DNA of 17,693 nucleotides, taken from positions 1 to 17,693 of the forward strand of contig JAOZTS010000011.1 of NCBI GenBank assembly GCA_029939035.1. Direction: 5' to 3'. The notes beneath the pieces are model-generated. The model did no database searches and had not been told where the DNA came from. It worked only from the letters and a program-made list of their open reading frames with translations. The translations under genes were made by a program, and so were the position numbers. The stretch comes from Candidatus Altimarinota bacterium. Its GTDB lineage: Bacteria; Patescibacteriota; Gracilibacteria; UBA1369; LOWO2-01-FULL-3. This document shows, one piece after another, positions 6,929 to 15,001 of the stretch. Every line of letters begins with the position of its first letter. The stretch's first letter is position 1.

Positions 6929-7849
6929 TCAAGAAATAAACCCTTTTATCGATTCTGCCAATGATTCTCGATAGCCGTGTTTAGGCTCAAACCCCAACAT
7001 TCGACTGATTTTAGTGGAATCAAATTTTCGCTCCTTAAAACCAAGGAATAAATTCTCAGAAGGTATCGAAATCCCAAGCCCCTCCAACAATCTAGAAATC
7101 CCAACCACAGGCCCTTTCAAAAACTCAGGAATTTTCCGGATTTTGCTTTGCTGCCCAAGCCCCTCAGCAATCGCAGCAAACAATTCAACAAAAGTAATAT
7201 TCTCCTTCGCCACAATAAAATTCTGCTTATTCTCAGCATCCTCGAGCACTCGAACTATCGCATCAGCCAGATCACGAACGTCGATATACGCATTAATCCC
7301 AGGAGGCGCAAAAACGGTCGACTTTCCATGCACATACTGAATCAAACGCTCCACATTCACATTGCTGTCCGGCCCAATCACAAGTGGGGGATAAATGATA
7401 TTCGTCGGCATCCCACTCTCATGAATCTGCTTGTTCGGCAGAAATTTCGAATAACTATAGCCAAGATTTTTATTCTTATCCCAATCAAACTCAGTTTCCT
7501 CAGTGACCAAATCATGATCAAACCCAAACGCCGCCGTCGAACTCATATGAAGCAATTTCTTCACGTCACCGTTCTCACAAGCCCGCAAAACATTCAGCGC
7601 ACCCTCGTTATTTATCTTCAGAACGTCGTCTCTATCTTTTTTATGAAAGGAAATATGGCCCGCCAGATTGATCACATAATCAGCAGTCGCAATAAACGGC
7701 AAAAGAGTCTCCAAATCAGTCACATCAACCCCATGCGAAGACCGAGACACAGCTGCCACATCAGAAAATCCCCGCTCTTCCAAAGCTTTCACAAGTGCAT
7801 TCCCAATAAACCCCGTTCCACCAATTATAAGTACTTTTGAATCCTTCAT
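6929..7849 (-). CDS. NAD(P)-dependent epimerase/dehydratase (extended SDR)
   Basis: A 306-residue extended short-chain dehydrogenase. The dinucleotide motif GxxGxxG is at residues 10-16 (GGTGFIG). The catalytic set is visible as S103/S104 in HMSSTAAFG and YxxxK at Y131-K135 (YSYSK). INLAGHISF near residue 60 resembles the NAG loop of the family. Likely substrates are nucleotide sugars or related carbonyl compounds; reductases of the dihydroflavonol-reductase type share this fold, so the reaction is open. Its ATG overlaps the stop of the upstream CDP-alcohol transferase as ATGA. It ends in TGA, 23 bases before the nucleotidyltransferase. Confidence 0.82.
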   Translation of the reverse strand: MKDSKVLIIGGTGFIGNALVKALEERGFSDVAAVSRSSHGVDVTDLETLLPFIATADYVINLAGHISFHKKDRDDVLKINNEGALNVLRACENGDVKKLLHMSSTAAFGFDHDLVTEETEFDWDKNKNLGYSYSKFLPNKQIHESGMPTNIIYPPLVIGPDSNVNVERLIQYVHGKSTVFAPPGINAYIDVRDLADAIVRVLEDAENKQNFIVAKENITFVELFAAIAEGLGQQSKIRKIPEFLKGPVVGISRLLEGLGISIPSENLFLGFKERKFDSTKISRMLGFEPKHGYRESLAESIKGFIS

Positions 7850-8391
7850 GATTTAGTATATCTATAAAAGTCTCGAGTATATAAAAATCCACTGTAATAA
7901 GCAAAGGACAAAGCCAAAGATGCCGCAACAACTACACAGTAATAAAGAATCACATTTCCAGGATAAATCAGGAACGCGATCATCAAAGCGATCATTATTA
8001 CCTGAAAAATAAACTTCAACTTCCCAGTAACTTTAGGCGAAACAGCTGCCCCCTTCGATAAAAGATAGTTCTTTAAACCATCCACAAAAACATCTCTGAA
8101 CAAAAGAGCAACAAACACCCCTGCATGCACAATGTCATAAGGGATCAGCAACATATACATCACCAAAGTCAGAATCTTATCAAAAAGCGAATCGAAAACT
8201 TTTCCAAAAGTCGACACCACCTTCCAACGACGAGCCAAAAATCCGTCCAAAAAATCAGTAAAAGTTGCCAGAACAAAAAAGCCAAAAATCCAAACAAACT
8301 TATTTGGGAATTCTAGGAAAAACAGCACTACAATCAGCACCGTCAAGCCAGCACGCAAAAAAGTCAAAATATTTGGAATATGTTTTTTCAT
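7846..8391 (-). CDS. CDP-alcohol phosphatidyltransferase (PgsA-like)
   Basis: A 181-residue integral membrane enzyme with the complete family motif D-G-x2-A-R-x8-G-x3-D-x3-D: D49, G50, A53, R54, G63, D67 and D71. The N-terminal PNILTFLRAGLT resembles phosphatidylglycerophosphate synthase, which joins CDP-diacylglycerol and glycerol-3-phosphate. About five membrane helices are evident. Family members use Mg2+ at the aspartate cluster. Within the operon it sits between the PurP-like ligase (2-base gap) and the epimerase (4-base overlap). A neighbouring nucleotidyltransferase could supply a different activated alcohol, so PgsA function is probable but not proven. Confidence 0.85.
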   Translation of the reverse strand: MKKHIPNILTFLRAGLTVLIVVLFFLEFPNKFVWIFGFFVLATFTDFLDGFLARRWKVVSTFGKVFDSLFDKILTLVMYMLLIPYDIVHAGVFVALLFRDVFVDGLKNYLLSKGAAVSPKVTGKLKFIFQVIMIALMIAFLIYPGNVILYYCVVVAASLALSFAYYSGFLYTRDFYRYTKS

Positions 8392-8393
8392 AA

Positions 8394-9584
8394 TTAGGTC
8401 AAAATCTCCTCAAGCTTTCCATCATTGATCGCATCATGCAGCTCCATCGCAATTCGATCTCCATAACTCAAAGTTTCTCCATAAAGATAACCAGAATAAG
8501 GCGTAAATTTAGTTCCAGGCGATCCAGGAATTCTCATGCTAACATCAAAAATCACAAACTCCTCTTTGCCATCATCAGCAGCAACTGCGCCTTGCAGAGC
8601 AAATGGTCCAATCATTCCAGGTTTTACTTCTTTCTCCATAGTCTTCACAAATTTCTCACCAATTTCAAAAGCTTTCTCAACCAAAGATTCCTTCATTGTC
8701 ACACTGTAGTGCCCAGTCTCAATCATTTTCGGACTAAATCCAGAGCTCAAAAGTGTCTCCTGAACTTTTGCGTTTAATCTCAAGAATCCATCCAGATCAG
8801 TCTGCCTACGAGCATCAGTTCCCATCAATTCGAGCTCGCCATTGAGAGGTGAATAAAAGAAATTCAGATTTATCTGCGCACCTACAACGAATTCTTCGAT
8901 TACAGCTTGATCCAAAGTGTCTTGAGCAATCTGTCCCTTCATCAGCATCTTCTCAGCTTTTTTGTAATAACTTTTCTCACTGGTTGCGATGAAAAATGCT
9001 CTCTCATATCCACGAATCGCTTCGTTTACTTTTACCAAAAGTGGTCCACCATTATCTTTATTGAAATGTTGGTCAAATGCTTCGCTCAGTTTTTCTTTAC
9101 TCATTTTCTTTTCTCCACGTCTGATGATTTTTGGGATCCTAATTCCAGCTTTTTCCAACAAATGATATTGGTTAAGCGGTTGGTCACGCTCTTCGAGCTT
9201 CACGCCCTGACGTAAGCCAAAAATAGGGACTTTGAATTTATCCTCTATGTCTTTGAAATTGTCAAAATACACCCAGAAATATCTGTTATGAATGAAAATG
9301 GTATTCAATTTTCGGAGCTGATTCTGAACTGCCGGTTTCACAATGTCTGAAAATTTATCAACAACAATTACCTCGTCAATACATCCACGCCCGTCCTTCC
9401 GAGTCTTATAATATTTTTTGAAAGTTTTTTCCCGACCCTTCTGGCAAACCGCCACAGTACGGAAACCGTATTCTTTCGCTCCACTGCAAACATCCAAAGC
9501 ACTATGCCCACCCAAAACACCAATAGTGATATCACCAGTGTCATACTTTTTTAGTATTTGTTTTATATCTGTCTTTTTAATCAT
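8394..9584 (-). CDS. PurP-like ATP-grasp ligase, divergent paralog
   Basis: A 396-residue homolog of archaeal PurP (formate-dependent AICAR ligase) along its whole length, with an insertion near residue 65 and other small ones. The N-terminal VLGGHSALDVCSGAKEYGF, the central ELMGTDARRQTD stretch and the late GMIGPFALQG stretch all match PurP. However, motifs that are strongly kept in true PurP, and in the copy encoded next door, are altered: GSHT reads GGHS, PHGSYVAY reads IHNRYFWVY, the glycine-rich GALGGKGYF loop reads EAIRGYERAFF, DKRYESN reads DARRQTD. The enzyme probably still has the ATP-grasp fold but may act on another substrate or be non-catalytic. Archaea such as Archaeoglobus also carry two PurP copies. 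It lies 12 bases after purP and 2 before the CDP-alcohol transferase. Confidence 0.75.
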   Translation of the reverse strand: MIKKTDIKQILKKYDTGDITIGVLGGHSALDVCSGAKEYGFRTVAVCQKGREKTFKKYYKTRKDGRGCIDEVIVVDKFSDIVKPAVQNQLRKLNTIFIHNRYFWVYFDNFKDIEDKFKVPIFGLRQGVKLEERDQPLNQYHLLEKAGIRIPKIIRRGEKKMSKEKLSEAFDQHFNKDNGGPLLVKVNEAIRGYERAFFIATSEKSYYKKAEKMLMKGQIAQDTLDQAVIEEFVVGAQINLNFFYSPLNGELELMGTDARRQTDLDGFLRLNAKVQETLLSSGFSPKMIETGHYSVTMKESLVEKAFEIGEKFVKTMEKEVKPGMIGPFALQGAVAADDGKEEFVIFDVSMRIPGSPGTKFTPYSGYLYGETLSYGDRIAMELHDAINDGKLEEILT

Positions 9585-9596
9585 AGATTTATGAGG

Positions 9597-10616
9597 TTAA
9601 CCTAATACTTTTTCAATTTCATTTTTCTCGATTGCCTCCTTGATATCTCGTGCAATCCTTCTTCCTGTACTCATAGGTTCGTCATATCGAAGCCAAGTGT
9701 ACGGAGATCCATGAATATATGGATTTGTTCCAGCCACTATTCTCGCAGAAATTTCAAATACAGAATAATTCAATTCAGGATCAATAATTCCTTCGAGACA
9801 GAAAGGTCCAAACAGTCCTCCATCTACGAGTTTTTTAGAAGCATCAATAACTCTTTGACCCATATCAAAAATCTCAGGCAACAATGATTCTCTCAACACG
9901 ATAGGGACATTCCCAGTAATTGTATAAGTAGTTCGTATACTAGCATCCACTTGGTCTTTTGCGGCTACTCGTCCGATCGAATCAGCATTTGATTCATATC
10001 TTTTATCAAAGCCCATAACCTCCAGTTCACCGTTCAATCGAGAATAAAAATAATGAGAATAAACCGGTACACCTATTATGTATTCCTGTATCACATACCC
10101 ATCATGATCATCTCCATAATCTCGTAGTCTTTCCTCAAACTCTTCAGGAGAATTTGCAATAAAATAACCCTTTCCTCCAAGGGCTCCATGAAATTTTATG
10201 ATTACTGTCCGATCAATATCTTCAGGCTTATCGAAAATTTTCGGCACCTTGATTCCTGCATCCAGAAGCCATTCTCTTTCTTTGGTTCGATCACTCTCCC
10301 ATTCCAAAATTCCTTTTGTTCCATAATGCATTGCCTTCACATCCATCATTTTCTCAGCGCCAATATATGCAACATAAGAACCATGCGGAATAATAACAGC
10401 GTTTTGATCAATCAGTTGTTGTTCAATTTTAAAATAATCCTTGAAGTCATCCACCTCGATAATCTGATCAGCAACCCCATAACTCTCATAAGGTTTCTTT
10501 CTGTCTTTCTGGCAAATACAAATAGTCTCAAAACCCTCTTCCTTCGCCCCTTTCAAGATCTGAAGGGCAGTGTGACTTCCTAATGTCGCTATTTTGTAAT
10601 CTTTTATATTCCCCAT
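9597..10616 (-). CDS. purP: Formate-dependent AICAR ligase (FAICAR synthetase), archaeal type
   Basis: A 339-residue ATP-grasp enzyme very close in pattern to archaeal PurP, which makes FAICAR from AICAR, formate and ATP without folate. Canonical motifs are intact: TLGSHTALQILKGAK (11-25), PHGSYVAY, the ILEWESDR stretch, VIIKFHGALGGKGYF, MGFDKRYESN and SARIVAGTN. The family is best known from methanogens and other archaea. Here it stands in a bacterial genome beside a complete PurH, so two routes to FAICAR coexist. First gene after a 64-base gap downstream of uppP; no Shine-Dalgarno. Transfer from archaea or an ancient shared ancestry are both possible. Confidence 0.88.
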   Translation of the reverse strand: MGNIKDYKIATLGSHTALQILKGAKEEGFETICICQKDRKKPYESYGVADQIIEVDDFKDYFKIEQQLIDQNAVIIPHGSYVAYIGAEKMMDVKAMHYGTKGILEWESDRTKEREWLLDAGIKVPKIFDKPEDIDRTVIIKFHGALGGKGYFIANSPEEFEERLRDYGDDHDGYVIQEYIIGVPVYSHYFYSRLNGELEVMGFDKRYESNADSIGRVAAKDQVDASIRTTYTITGNVPIVLRESLLPEIFDMGQRVIDASKKLVDGGLFGPFCLEGIIDPELNYSVFEISARIVAGTNPYIHGSPYTWLRYDEPMSTGRRIARDIKEAIEKNEIEKVLG

Positions 10617-10680
10617 TAGTAAATATTTATTATTATTAAAAGTAACTTTAATATAAAGAGAGGAATTAGTCTAGAAAAAA

Positions 10681-11532
10681 TTAAATAAATACCCCGAATC
10701 CGAGTGCAATCAAATAAATAGCAAAGATTATTAAGCTATTCTTTTTCAAGAACTTCATAAGGAAGGCAACGGCCAGAAGCCCAAAAGCAAAGGACGTAAT
10801 AAATCCAATCAATAAAGGCAAAATATCCACACCTAAACCACCATTTTCAGGAATGTTAAGAGCTGTTAAAAGACCAGCACCAGCCATCGCAGGAATTCCT
10901 AACAAGAATGAAAACCTAGCAGCTGAACTACGGCTAATTCCCTGGAAAAGACCTGCAACTATAGTTGAACCTGATCGAGAAACACCAGGAATCAAAGCCA
11001 TAGCCTGAGCCAAACCAATCACAATCGCTTTCCACCATTTCATCCCTCGCACTTCAGCACTTTCATATCCTCCAGGTTGTACATAATCTCGAGCTTCATC
11101 CACATTCTCCATAAGTGGTTTGTGCCACCTCTTATAAGCATATTCGCCACAAACAAAAATCACGCCAACCACCATCATCCAAGCACCAACAGACTTAACA
11201 TTTCTAAAAGTAGCATCAATTACATCTTCAAATAAAAGTCCTACAATTACTGCAGGGATCGTACCAATTAGAATATATCCAATCAGCTGACCATAAGGAG
11301 ATTTAAAATTAAAAGTAAAAAACGCCTTTATCATTCCCCAAATATCTTTCCAGAAATAAACCAAAATCGCCAACAAAGTCCCCATATGCACAACAACATC
11401 AAAACTTTTCAAAGTCTCCACATTCAAACCGAGCCATTCTTCCCCCAAAACCAAATGCCCACTCGATGAAATAGGCAAAAACTCAGTAATACCCTGCAAA
11501 ATCCCTAAAATAACGGAATCTAAAATCTCCAT
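10681..11532 (-). CDS. uppP: Undecaprenyl-diphosphatase (UppP/BacA)
   Basis: A 283-residue polytopic membrane enzyme that removes a phosphate from undecaprenyl diphosphate, recycling the lipid carrier for peptidoglycan and other wall polymers. Both catalytic signatures are present: GITEFLPISSSGHL (residues about 15-28), with the EFLPISSSGH core, and PGVSRSGSTIVAGLFQGISR. About eight membrane helices can be seen. Length fits the family. It starts 2 bases after the purH stop, so the two are one transcript although functionally unrelated. The family also confers bacitracin resistance when abundant. Confidence 0.95.
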   Translation of the reverse strand: MEILDSVILGILQGITEFLPISSSGHLVLGEEWLGLNVETLKSFDVVVHMGTLLAILVYFWKDIWGMIKAFFTFNFKSPYGQLIGYILIGTIPAVIVGLLFEDVIDATFRNVKSVGAWMMVVGVIFVCGEYAYKRWHKPLMENVDEARDYVQPGGYESAEVRGMKWWKAIVIGLAQAMALIPGVSRSGSTIVAGLFQGISRSSAARFSFLLGIPAMAGAGLLTALNIPENGGLGVDILPLLIGFITSFAFGLLAVAFLMKFLKKNSLIIFAIYLIALGFGVFI

Positions 11533-11534
11533 TT

Positions 11535-13058
11535 TTAATGTCTAAAGTAACGTCTTCCAGTAAAGACCATAGAAACTCCTAACTCGTCTGCCCGTGCCAC
11601 AACTTCTTCATCCTTCACAGAACCTCCCGGCTGACTAAACGCAACAACGCCGAGCTCTATAGCCTCCTCCATTGCATCCGCAAAAGGGAAGAATGCGTCG
11701 CTCGCCATCACAGATCCTTTGATCTTTTCACCACCCTTGATTCCAGCAATTCTCACACTATCAACTCGAGACATTTGGCCGGCACCAACTGCCACAACTT
11801 CCGTTCCCTTAGCCATTACCACAGCATTCGACATCACATGTTTCACGACTTTATTTGCAAACAATAAAGCTTTCACCTCCTCGTCTGTAGGAGCTTTTTT
11901 TGTAATCACTTTAAAGTCATTAGGCTTCAATTCATAAGTATCTTTTGTCTGAATCAGAATTCCACCAGCAACTTTCTTTATATCCATCTTCAATAGATCT
12001 AGCTTCAAATCACCAGTTTCCATAATTCTCAAATTCTTTCGAGTCATCAATCTCTTCAAGGCTTTTTCATTAAAAGATGGAGCAATAATCATCTCCACAA
12101 ACATCTTGTGCTCTTTCATATAATCAACAATTCCCTCAGTAACTTCACGATTCACAGCGATCACACATCCAAAAGCTGACATCGGATCAACAGCATGTCC
12201 TTTCTCAAAAGCTTCCTCGAGAGCCGAAGCCGAAGCAACACCACAAGGATTGTTATGTTTAATGAAAACCGCAGTCGGCTCATAAAACTCCTTCACGAGC
12301 TCAAGCGCACTATTTCCATCCACAATATTATTGAAAGACAACTGTTTTCCATGCAAAACCTTCGCATTTGTAATATTTGAATCATGATTTAATGGATTTC
12401 TGAAGAATGCAGCCTTCTGATCAGGATTTTCCCCATACCTCAAACTTCCAACCTTTTCATAATGAAGATCCAAAAGCTCAGGATCACCAACTTGCTTCCT
12501 CAGATAATGTTCAATCGCATCATCATATGCATGAGTTAGGGTAAATGCTTTCCGCGCTAGTTTTTTCCTGTCCTCGAGCGAAACATCTCCATCCATTACC
12601 AATTTATAATCCTCAGGCGAAGTCAAAACAGTCACATATTTGAAATTCTTCGCAGCCGACCGAATCATACTTGGCCCACCTATATCAATATTTTCAATAA
12701 CCTCTTCTTCAGTCACGCCTTCCTTCACAACAGTTTCCTGAAAAGGATAAAGATTCACAACAACCAGATCGATCATCTTCACACCATTTTCCTCAGCCTG
12801 TTTCATATGTTCGTCATTATCACGTAGAGCCAGCAGGCCTCCGTGCACTTTTGGATGAAGCGTTTTTACCCTTCCATCCATCATTTCTGGGAATCCTGTG
12901 TAGTCACTCACATCGACCACTGAAACGCCCCCATCTTTCAGAGCTTTGGCCGTCCCTCCAGTCGACAAAATCTCAACCCCCTTATCAGTTAAACTTTTTG
13001 CAAGTTCAACAACGCCTGTCTTGTCAGACACGCTTATTAAAGCTCGTTCAATCGGCAT
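11535..13058 (-). CDS. purH: Bifunctional AICAR transformylase / IMP cyclohydrolase
   Basis: A 507-residue protein with both domains. Residues 1-195 are the IMP cyclohydrolase (MGS-like): ALISVSDKTG, STGGTAKALKD, MDGRVKTLHPKVHGGLL. Residues 200-507 are the folate-dependent AICAR transformylase, with the catalytic K267-H268 in KHNNPCG, DPMSAFG and the C-terminal SQPGGSVKD-E and TGRRYFRH. It performs the last two steps to IMP in the cytoplasm. Nothing is missing, so PurP is not simply replacing a lost transformylase. It begins with ATG lacking a Shine-Dalgarno and follows yidD by 72 bases, in which I see no clear terminator. Confidence 0.96.
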   Translation of the reverse strand: MPIERALISVSDKTGVVELAKSLTDKGVEILSTGGTAKALKDGGVSVVDVSDYTGFPEMMDGRVKTLHPKVHGGLLALRDNDEHMKQAEENGVKMIDLVVVNLYPFQETVVKEGVTEEEVIENIDIGGPSMIRSAAKNFKYVTVLTSPEDYKLVMDGDVSLEDRKKLARKAFTLTHAYDDAIEHYLRKQVGDPELLDLHYEKVGSLRYGENPDQKAAFFRNPLNHDSNITNAKVLHGKQLSFNNIVDGNSALELVKEFYEPTAVFIKHNNPCGVASASALEEAFEKGHAVDPMSAFGCVIAVNREVTEGIVDYMKEHKMFVEMIIAPSFNEKALKRLMTRKNLRIMETGDLKLDLLKMDIKKVAGGILIQTKDTYELKPNDFKVITKKAPTDEEVKALLFANKVVKHVMSNAVVMAKGTEVVAVGAGQMSRVDSVRIAGIKGGEKIKGSVMASDAFFPFADAMEEAIELGVVAFSQPGGSVKDEEVVARADELGVSMVFTGRRYFRH

Positions 13059-13130
13059 TGAAAATAAATTAAAGACTAAAAAAACCTGCTAAATTCTAGC
13101 CATCAGAGTCAGAAAGTCAAGGATAATCTA

Positions 13131-13403
13131 CTAAGCTGGATCATTACCCCCTTTACTCCACGGATTACACCTCAAAACTCGCCACAAAGACTTCGGCACA
13201 CCGATCACGACCCCATACTTGTGCACTGTGCGAAGAGAATAGTCCGAACATGTCGGCCTGTATTTACAATACCCACCGGGGAACATAACCTTAAACAGCC
13301 CGTGATCAGGCGATAGAGTCCTCTGGTATATCCAAATAACCGCCATTATCAAATACCGCGGTATGTACCAAATATGTTTAAAAACCGTCATAATAACCGA
13401 CAT
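13131..13403 (-). CDS. yidD: Membrane protein insertion efficiency factor YidD
   Basis: A 90-residue peripheral membrane protein that aids YidC-dependent membrane protein insertion. The family patterns are all present: YQRTLSP, GGYCKYRPTCSDYSL with C46 and C52, and LRCNPWSKGGNDP with C79. An amphipathic or hydrophobic N-terminal helix (5-26) precedes them. Usually found next to rpmH-rnpA-yidC; here it follows the M23 peptidase gene by 4 bases, an unusual placement. Confidence 0.93.
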   Translation of the reverse strand: MSVIMTVFKHIWYIPRYLIMAVIWIYQRTLSPDHGLFKVMFPGGYCKYRPTCSDYSLRTVHKYGVVIGVPKSLWRVLRCNPWSKGGNDPA

Positions 13404-13407
13404 AGTC

Positions 13408-14628
13408 TTAGTAGTAATCTCCTGGATATTGTTTCACACCATTGTAGATAACTTCCCAGTGAAGGTGAATTCCAGTAGCACCATATACACGACCAGTATT
13501 ACCCATAATACCAATCACGTCACCTTGGCCAATCCATTGTCCTTCATAAACATTCACGCTATCCAGATGAGCATAAAGAGTTTGTAACCCATCTCCGTGA
13601 TCAATAATTATGTGATTACCATATCCACCTCCCCAAGTTCCAGTCGAAGCTTTTGTAATAGTTCCGGCACCGGCAGCCCATACAGGAGGTTTTGAAGTGT
13701 CAGCAATATCTATTGCGTAGTGACCAGCCTTATATCCTTGAGTAATTTTACCCTTAGTTGGATAAATGAAGATCTTGCCAAATGCAGGAGCGCTGGTAGA
13801 AGAAGACACATCTGCATAACTCACAGCTCTGCTTGTAGATGAAGCAGTATAGCTAGCCGTAGCAATATTAACTGGTGCAGCTTGTACAGCTCCAGGCAAG
13901 AATAGATCCTGTCCTTTATTTAGAGCATCAGCTTCAAGAGTATTTTGAGCGATGATAGATTCAACACTAATCTCATATTTATCAGCAAGTTTCTCCAATG
14001 AATCTCCACTTTGAACTGTGTAACTAAGTCCATCAACTGGTGGAACTAGTAGTTTTTGTCCTGCTCTTATGCTGTTTGCATTCGCTAGTCCGTTTTCCCA
14101 CATTATAGTAGAAACGCTAACTCCATAATGCTCAGCAATAACTGATAATGATTCTCCATCCGCTATAGTATGTAATGCGAAATCTGTTAATCCAACTCGG
14201 TTTGATTCGTTTGTTTGTGGATTAATTTTTATTAAGTATCCATTTTCATCAGAGACCAGAATATCTCCAGGTAGCGAATAAGAACTAATATAATCGCTTG
14301 AATAGTTCATTGAAACGGCTGCAAACGATCCTCCAGGAGTAACAGAGCTCACTACTAGTGCAGTTGCTCCGATCATTACTGCTTGGAATAGAAGTCTTTT
14401 TTGTGGTGAAACAGGAATAACATCTGAAACAAATAGTCTAACTCCTACAAAAAAACGCCTCACGTTATTAAACAAAGGAGTCTTCAGTACTGTTCTGACA
14501 GGGTACGATATAAATTTAAATGCATCTTTTGCATAAGATTTCCACAGCACACCTTTAGAGAAATTTCTCATGTGGCGAGCTTTTCTCGCAAATTTGTTTA
14601 CCTGCAGTATTGTTTCGTTTGTATCCAT
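13408..14628 (-). CDS. Membrane-anchored LysM/M23 peptidoglycan endopeptidase
   Basis: About 406 residues: a basic cytoplasmic N-terminus, one membrane helix (about 80-96), two LysM repeats (about 152-196 and 203-246) that bind peptidoglycan, a Ser/Thr/Ala linker, then an M23 (lysostaphin-like) domain from about 295. Zn ligands are visible in GHYAIDIAD and in HLHWEV, with the DHGDGLQTLYAHLDS stretch between. It would cut peptide cross-links outside the membrane, or act as a scaffold for wall remodelling. The reading frame is open upstream to a TTG at 14673, but ATG at 14628 (MDTNETILQ) is the better start. First gene in the minus-strand array. Confidence 0.88.
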   Translation of the reverse strand: MDTNETILQVNKFARKARHMRNFSKGVLWKSYAKDAFKFISYPVRTVLKTPLFNNVRRFFVGVRLFVSDVIPVSPQKRLLFQAVMIGATALVVSSVTPGGSFAAVSMNYSSDYISSYSLPGDILVSDENGYLIKINPQTNESNRVGLTDFALHTIADGESLSVIAEHYGVSVSTIMWENGLANANSIRAGQKLLVPPVDGLSYTVQSGDSLEKLADKYEISVESIIAQNTLEADALNKGQDLFLPGAVQAAPVNIATASYTASSTSRAVSYADVSSSTSAPAFGKIFIYPTKGKITQGYKAGHYAIDIADTSKPPVWAAGAGTITKASTGTWGGGYGNHIIIDHGDGLQTLYAHLDSVNVYEGQWIGQGDVIGIMGNTGRVYGATGIHLHWEVIYNGVKQYPGDYY

Positions 14629-14673
14629 ATATATTTTCCAAAGGAATTTAACAAAGTTTTCTCTAAAAATCAA

Positions 14674-15001
14674 TCTGATTTCAACTCCTTATAGTATGAA
14701 GCCTTTGAGAATTCCCTTCAAGATGCGAACATTGACGTTTGAAGGGGAACATTGTGGAATATATGATAGTTGGAGGTGATAAGGCCAATATTTCCCATCA
14801 GTTAGTGAAAAAACGTGAATTGACAAAACAAAACAAGAAATAGGGAGTAAAATAAAATTCTTGACATTTTTGTGATAAAGTCGCGTTTTGCTATTGTCAA
14901 AAATAGAACATTCTGATAACTTCCCACTGCTTCAAATATTTTTCTGTTCTATGCCATCACGTATAGGGCTCAGAGGTCATTAGATCTTAATCCAAAGAAA
15001 T
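14674..15001. other. Divergent intergenic region between M23 and rpsF genes
   Basis: About 330 bases with no supported gene. It contains the inverted repeat described separately and two TTGACA sequences (14820-14825 and 14861-14866) without a good -10 at 17 bases. A weak plus-strand pair TTGTCA (14894-14899), 17 bases, TAACTT could serve rpsF. No regulatory RNA leader of the S6/S18-binding type could be confirmed by eye. Confidence 0.45.
14691..14746 (-). promoter_or_regulatory. Candidate promoter with an 8-base inverted repeat, M23 gene
   Basis: CCCTTCAA (14714-14721) and TTGAAGGG (14739-14746) form an inverted repeat with a 17-base spacer. Read on the minus strand, the right-hand half gives TTGAAG, followed by TACTAT (complement of 14691-14696) at a rather long 19-base spacing. 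The repeat could therefore be an operator over the -35, or only a hairpin. Sequence evidence for the promoter itself is weak. Confidence 0.3.

Noticed and set aside
7148..7840. 230-residue plus-strand open frame opposite the epimerase
   Set aside because: Same reason: antisense to a gene with intact Rossmann and YxxxK motifs; the translation is Arg/His/Ile-rich with no recognisable fold.
7846..7849. Possible UGA recoding as glycine, known in some candidate-phyla bacteria
   Set aside because: The CDP-alcohol transferase ends in TGA inside an ATGA overlap with the next start, and the epimerase also ends in TGA at a sensible length. No gene needs in-frame TGA to be read through.
8394..10616. 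Window from an archaeon because of PurP
   Set aside because: S6, S18, SSB, UppP, YidD, LysM-M23 and PurH in one stretch are bacterial.
14671..14673. Upstream TTG start for the M23 peptidase
   Set aside because: It adds only 15 residues, uses a rare start codon and lacks a ribosome binding site; ATG at 14628 gives a conventional basic N-terminus.
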